14,454 nt of DNA from an uncultured euryarchaeote. GTDB lineage: Archaea > Thermoplasmatota > Thermoplasmata > UBA10834. The stretch spans positions 1 to 14,454 of the forward strand of contig CALMQK010000128.1 in NCBI GenBank assembly GCA_937872085.1. Reading direction: 5' to 3'. Below, in pieces: positions 13,768 through 14,454 of this stretch. The notes below the pieces were generated by a model that ran no database searches, was not told the origin of the DNA, and was given only the letters and a program-made list of their open reading frames with translations. Position 1 is the stretch's first letter. Each line of letters opens with the position of its first letter. A program made the position numbers and the translations under genes.

Positions 13768-14454
13768 CTATCCTTTGGGCACAGGTTGCGACTGGAAGAG
13801 GAGAGGCATGTCGGCCACGTACCAGTGAAGCAGCCCTCTTACGGCTATGGGTGCCGAGAGAACGCCCAACAGGATTGTGAGGTAGGTGACATCTTCTCCA
13901 AAGGCACTTATCAGAATCCAGAAAGCGAGATTGATAACAACGAACCCGGCAGCAATCAAGAGACCCATCGAGATGCGCAGCCTCAGAAAAGCAAAAGAGC
14001 AAGCTATGATTGACAAGGCTATCATTATCAAGGCAGCCGTCCAGTTGTTCAAATCGACAACCATCACTCTGTAGATTCCGGATATGTTTTGACCAGATGA
14101 GTTGTAGATACCGTTGATGAATCTCGGCTGAGCCACGAAATAGAAATCCACGACGGCGCCAATCAATGCGACTACGGACACTGCACCTACCAGGGCGATT
14201 AGGAAGCGTCTTCCGCTAGTTCTGACGATTCCTGAGCTTGACACGTATTTCTTGGCGAAAGCTAGAAGCAACCCACAAAAGCAGAACATATCTACGAGAA
14301 TATTCACGAAGAAGAGCCAGACAATTCCAGAGAGCGGCTCTGTTAGCCGGAAAGTGGCGTCAGGCTGAGGTGGAGGCGCGCTCGGGTTTGCTGATGCCTG
14401 TATTGCAAGAACTACCGTGCTGACCAGCAGCGAAGCTACTGCGACTGTAACTAG
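13768..14454 (-). CDS. Multi-pass membrane protein, N-terminus beyond the window (partial)
   Basis: The frame is open from the TAG stop at 13768-13770 to the right edge, giving 228 visible residues. A GTG at 14307 is available as an internal start. The upstream codons look genuine, however: a hydrophobic stretch (VTVAVASLLVSTVVLAIQA) ends in SANPSAPPP, like a signal peptide or first membrane helix followed by a Pro-rich loop. The true start should lie just past 14454. Further hydrophobic segments follow, including FLIALVGAVSVVALIGAVV, WTAALIMIALSIIACSFAFL, MGLLIAAGFVVINLAFWILI and a last one near VTYLTILLGVLSAPIAV. An extracellular loop with NSSGQNIS could be glycosylated. I do not recognise the family. 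Confidence 0.7.
   Translation of the reverse strand, partial: LVTVAVASLLVSTVVLAIQASANPSAPPPQPDATFRLTEPLSGIVWLFFVNILVDMFCFCGLLLAFAKKYVSSSGIVRTSGRRFLIALVGAVSVVALIGAVVDFYFVAQPRFINGIYNSSGQNISGIYRVMVVDLNNWTAALIMIALSIIACSFAFLRLRISMGLLIAAGFVVINLAFWILISAFGEDVTYLTILLGVLSAPIAVRGLLHWYVADMPLLFQSQPVPKG

Noticed and set aside
13496..14002. 168-codon minus-strand open frame
   Set aside because: It overlaps the zinc-ribbon coding end and the membrane-protein gene in other frames, and its Arg/Ser/His-rich translation shows no domain.
1..14454. CRISPR array, insertion sequence or integrated element
   Set aside because: No regularly spaced DNA repeats, transposase or integrase was found. The tRNA 3' end is not visibly duplicated in the window.

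Overview
This window reads as archaeal chromosome, most likely from a euryarchaeote of the Thermoplasmatota type. That placement is tentative and rests on gene content. Supporting signs are an archaeal-type HMG-CoA synthase / thiolase / DUF35 operon behind an archaeal XRE-family regulator, TATA-like promoters about 25-28 nt before start codons that lack a ribosome-binding site, a tRNA without an encoded CCA end, and a euryarchaeal-style TldD/TldE pair. The coding regions are GC-rich; the right end looks somewhat less so.

Layout. Positions 1-42 look like the tail of a plus-strand gene. A giant plus-strand gene (188-4699) encodes a 1503-residue protein made of about 21 helical repeats of roughly 62.5 residues, then a beta-sandwich-like segment and a C-terminal cross-brace zinc finger of RING/PHD type. 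Its stop codon is interlocked with that of the convergent tldE gene in one CTAG.

From 12461 down to 4696 every gene is on the minus strand: XRE regulator, HMG-CoA synthase, thiolase homologue, DUF35 zinc-ribbon/OB-fold protein, histidine ammonia-lyase, TldD, TldE. The HMGS/thiolase and thiolase/DUF35 junctions share the same TGAGATG arrangement. The three products correspond to a known archaeal complex that makes acetoacetyl-CoA and HMG-CoA for the mevalonate (isoprenoid lipid) pathway.

The most surprising point is in the thiolase. The nucleophilic Cys is Gly and the catalytic His of the GHP motif is Asp, while HMGS and DUF35 look intact. Either a catalytically dead thiolase is kept as a scaffold, or the thiolase/DUF35 pair has been given another chemistry.

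Right of the regulator are a regulatory intergenic region with several inverted repeats, a tRNA-Pro(CGG), a plus-strand membrane protein with a C-terminal zinc ribbon (228 aa, probably leaderless), and a minus-strand membrane protein that runs off the right edge and appears to have a signal-peptide-like N-terminus.
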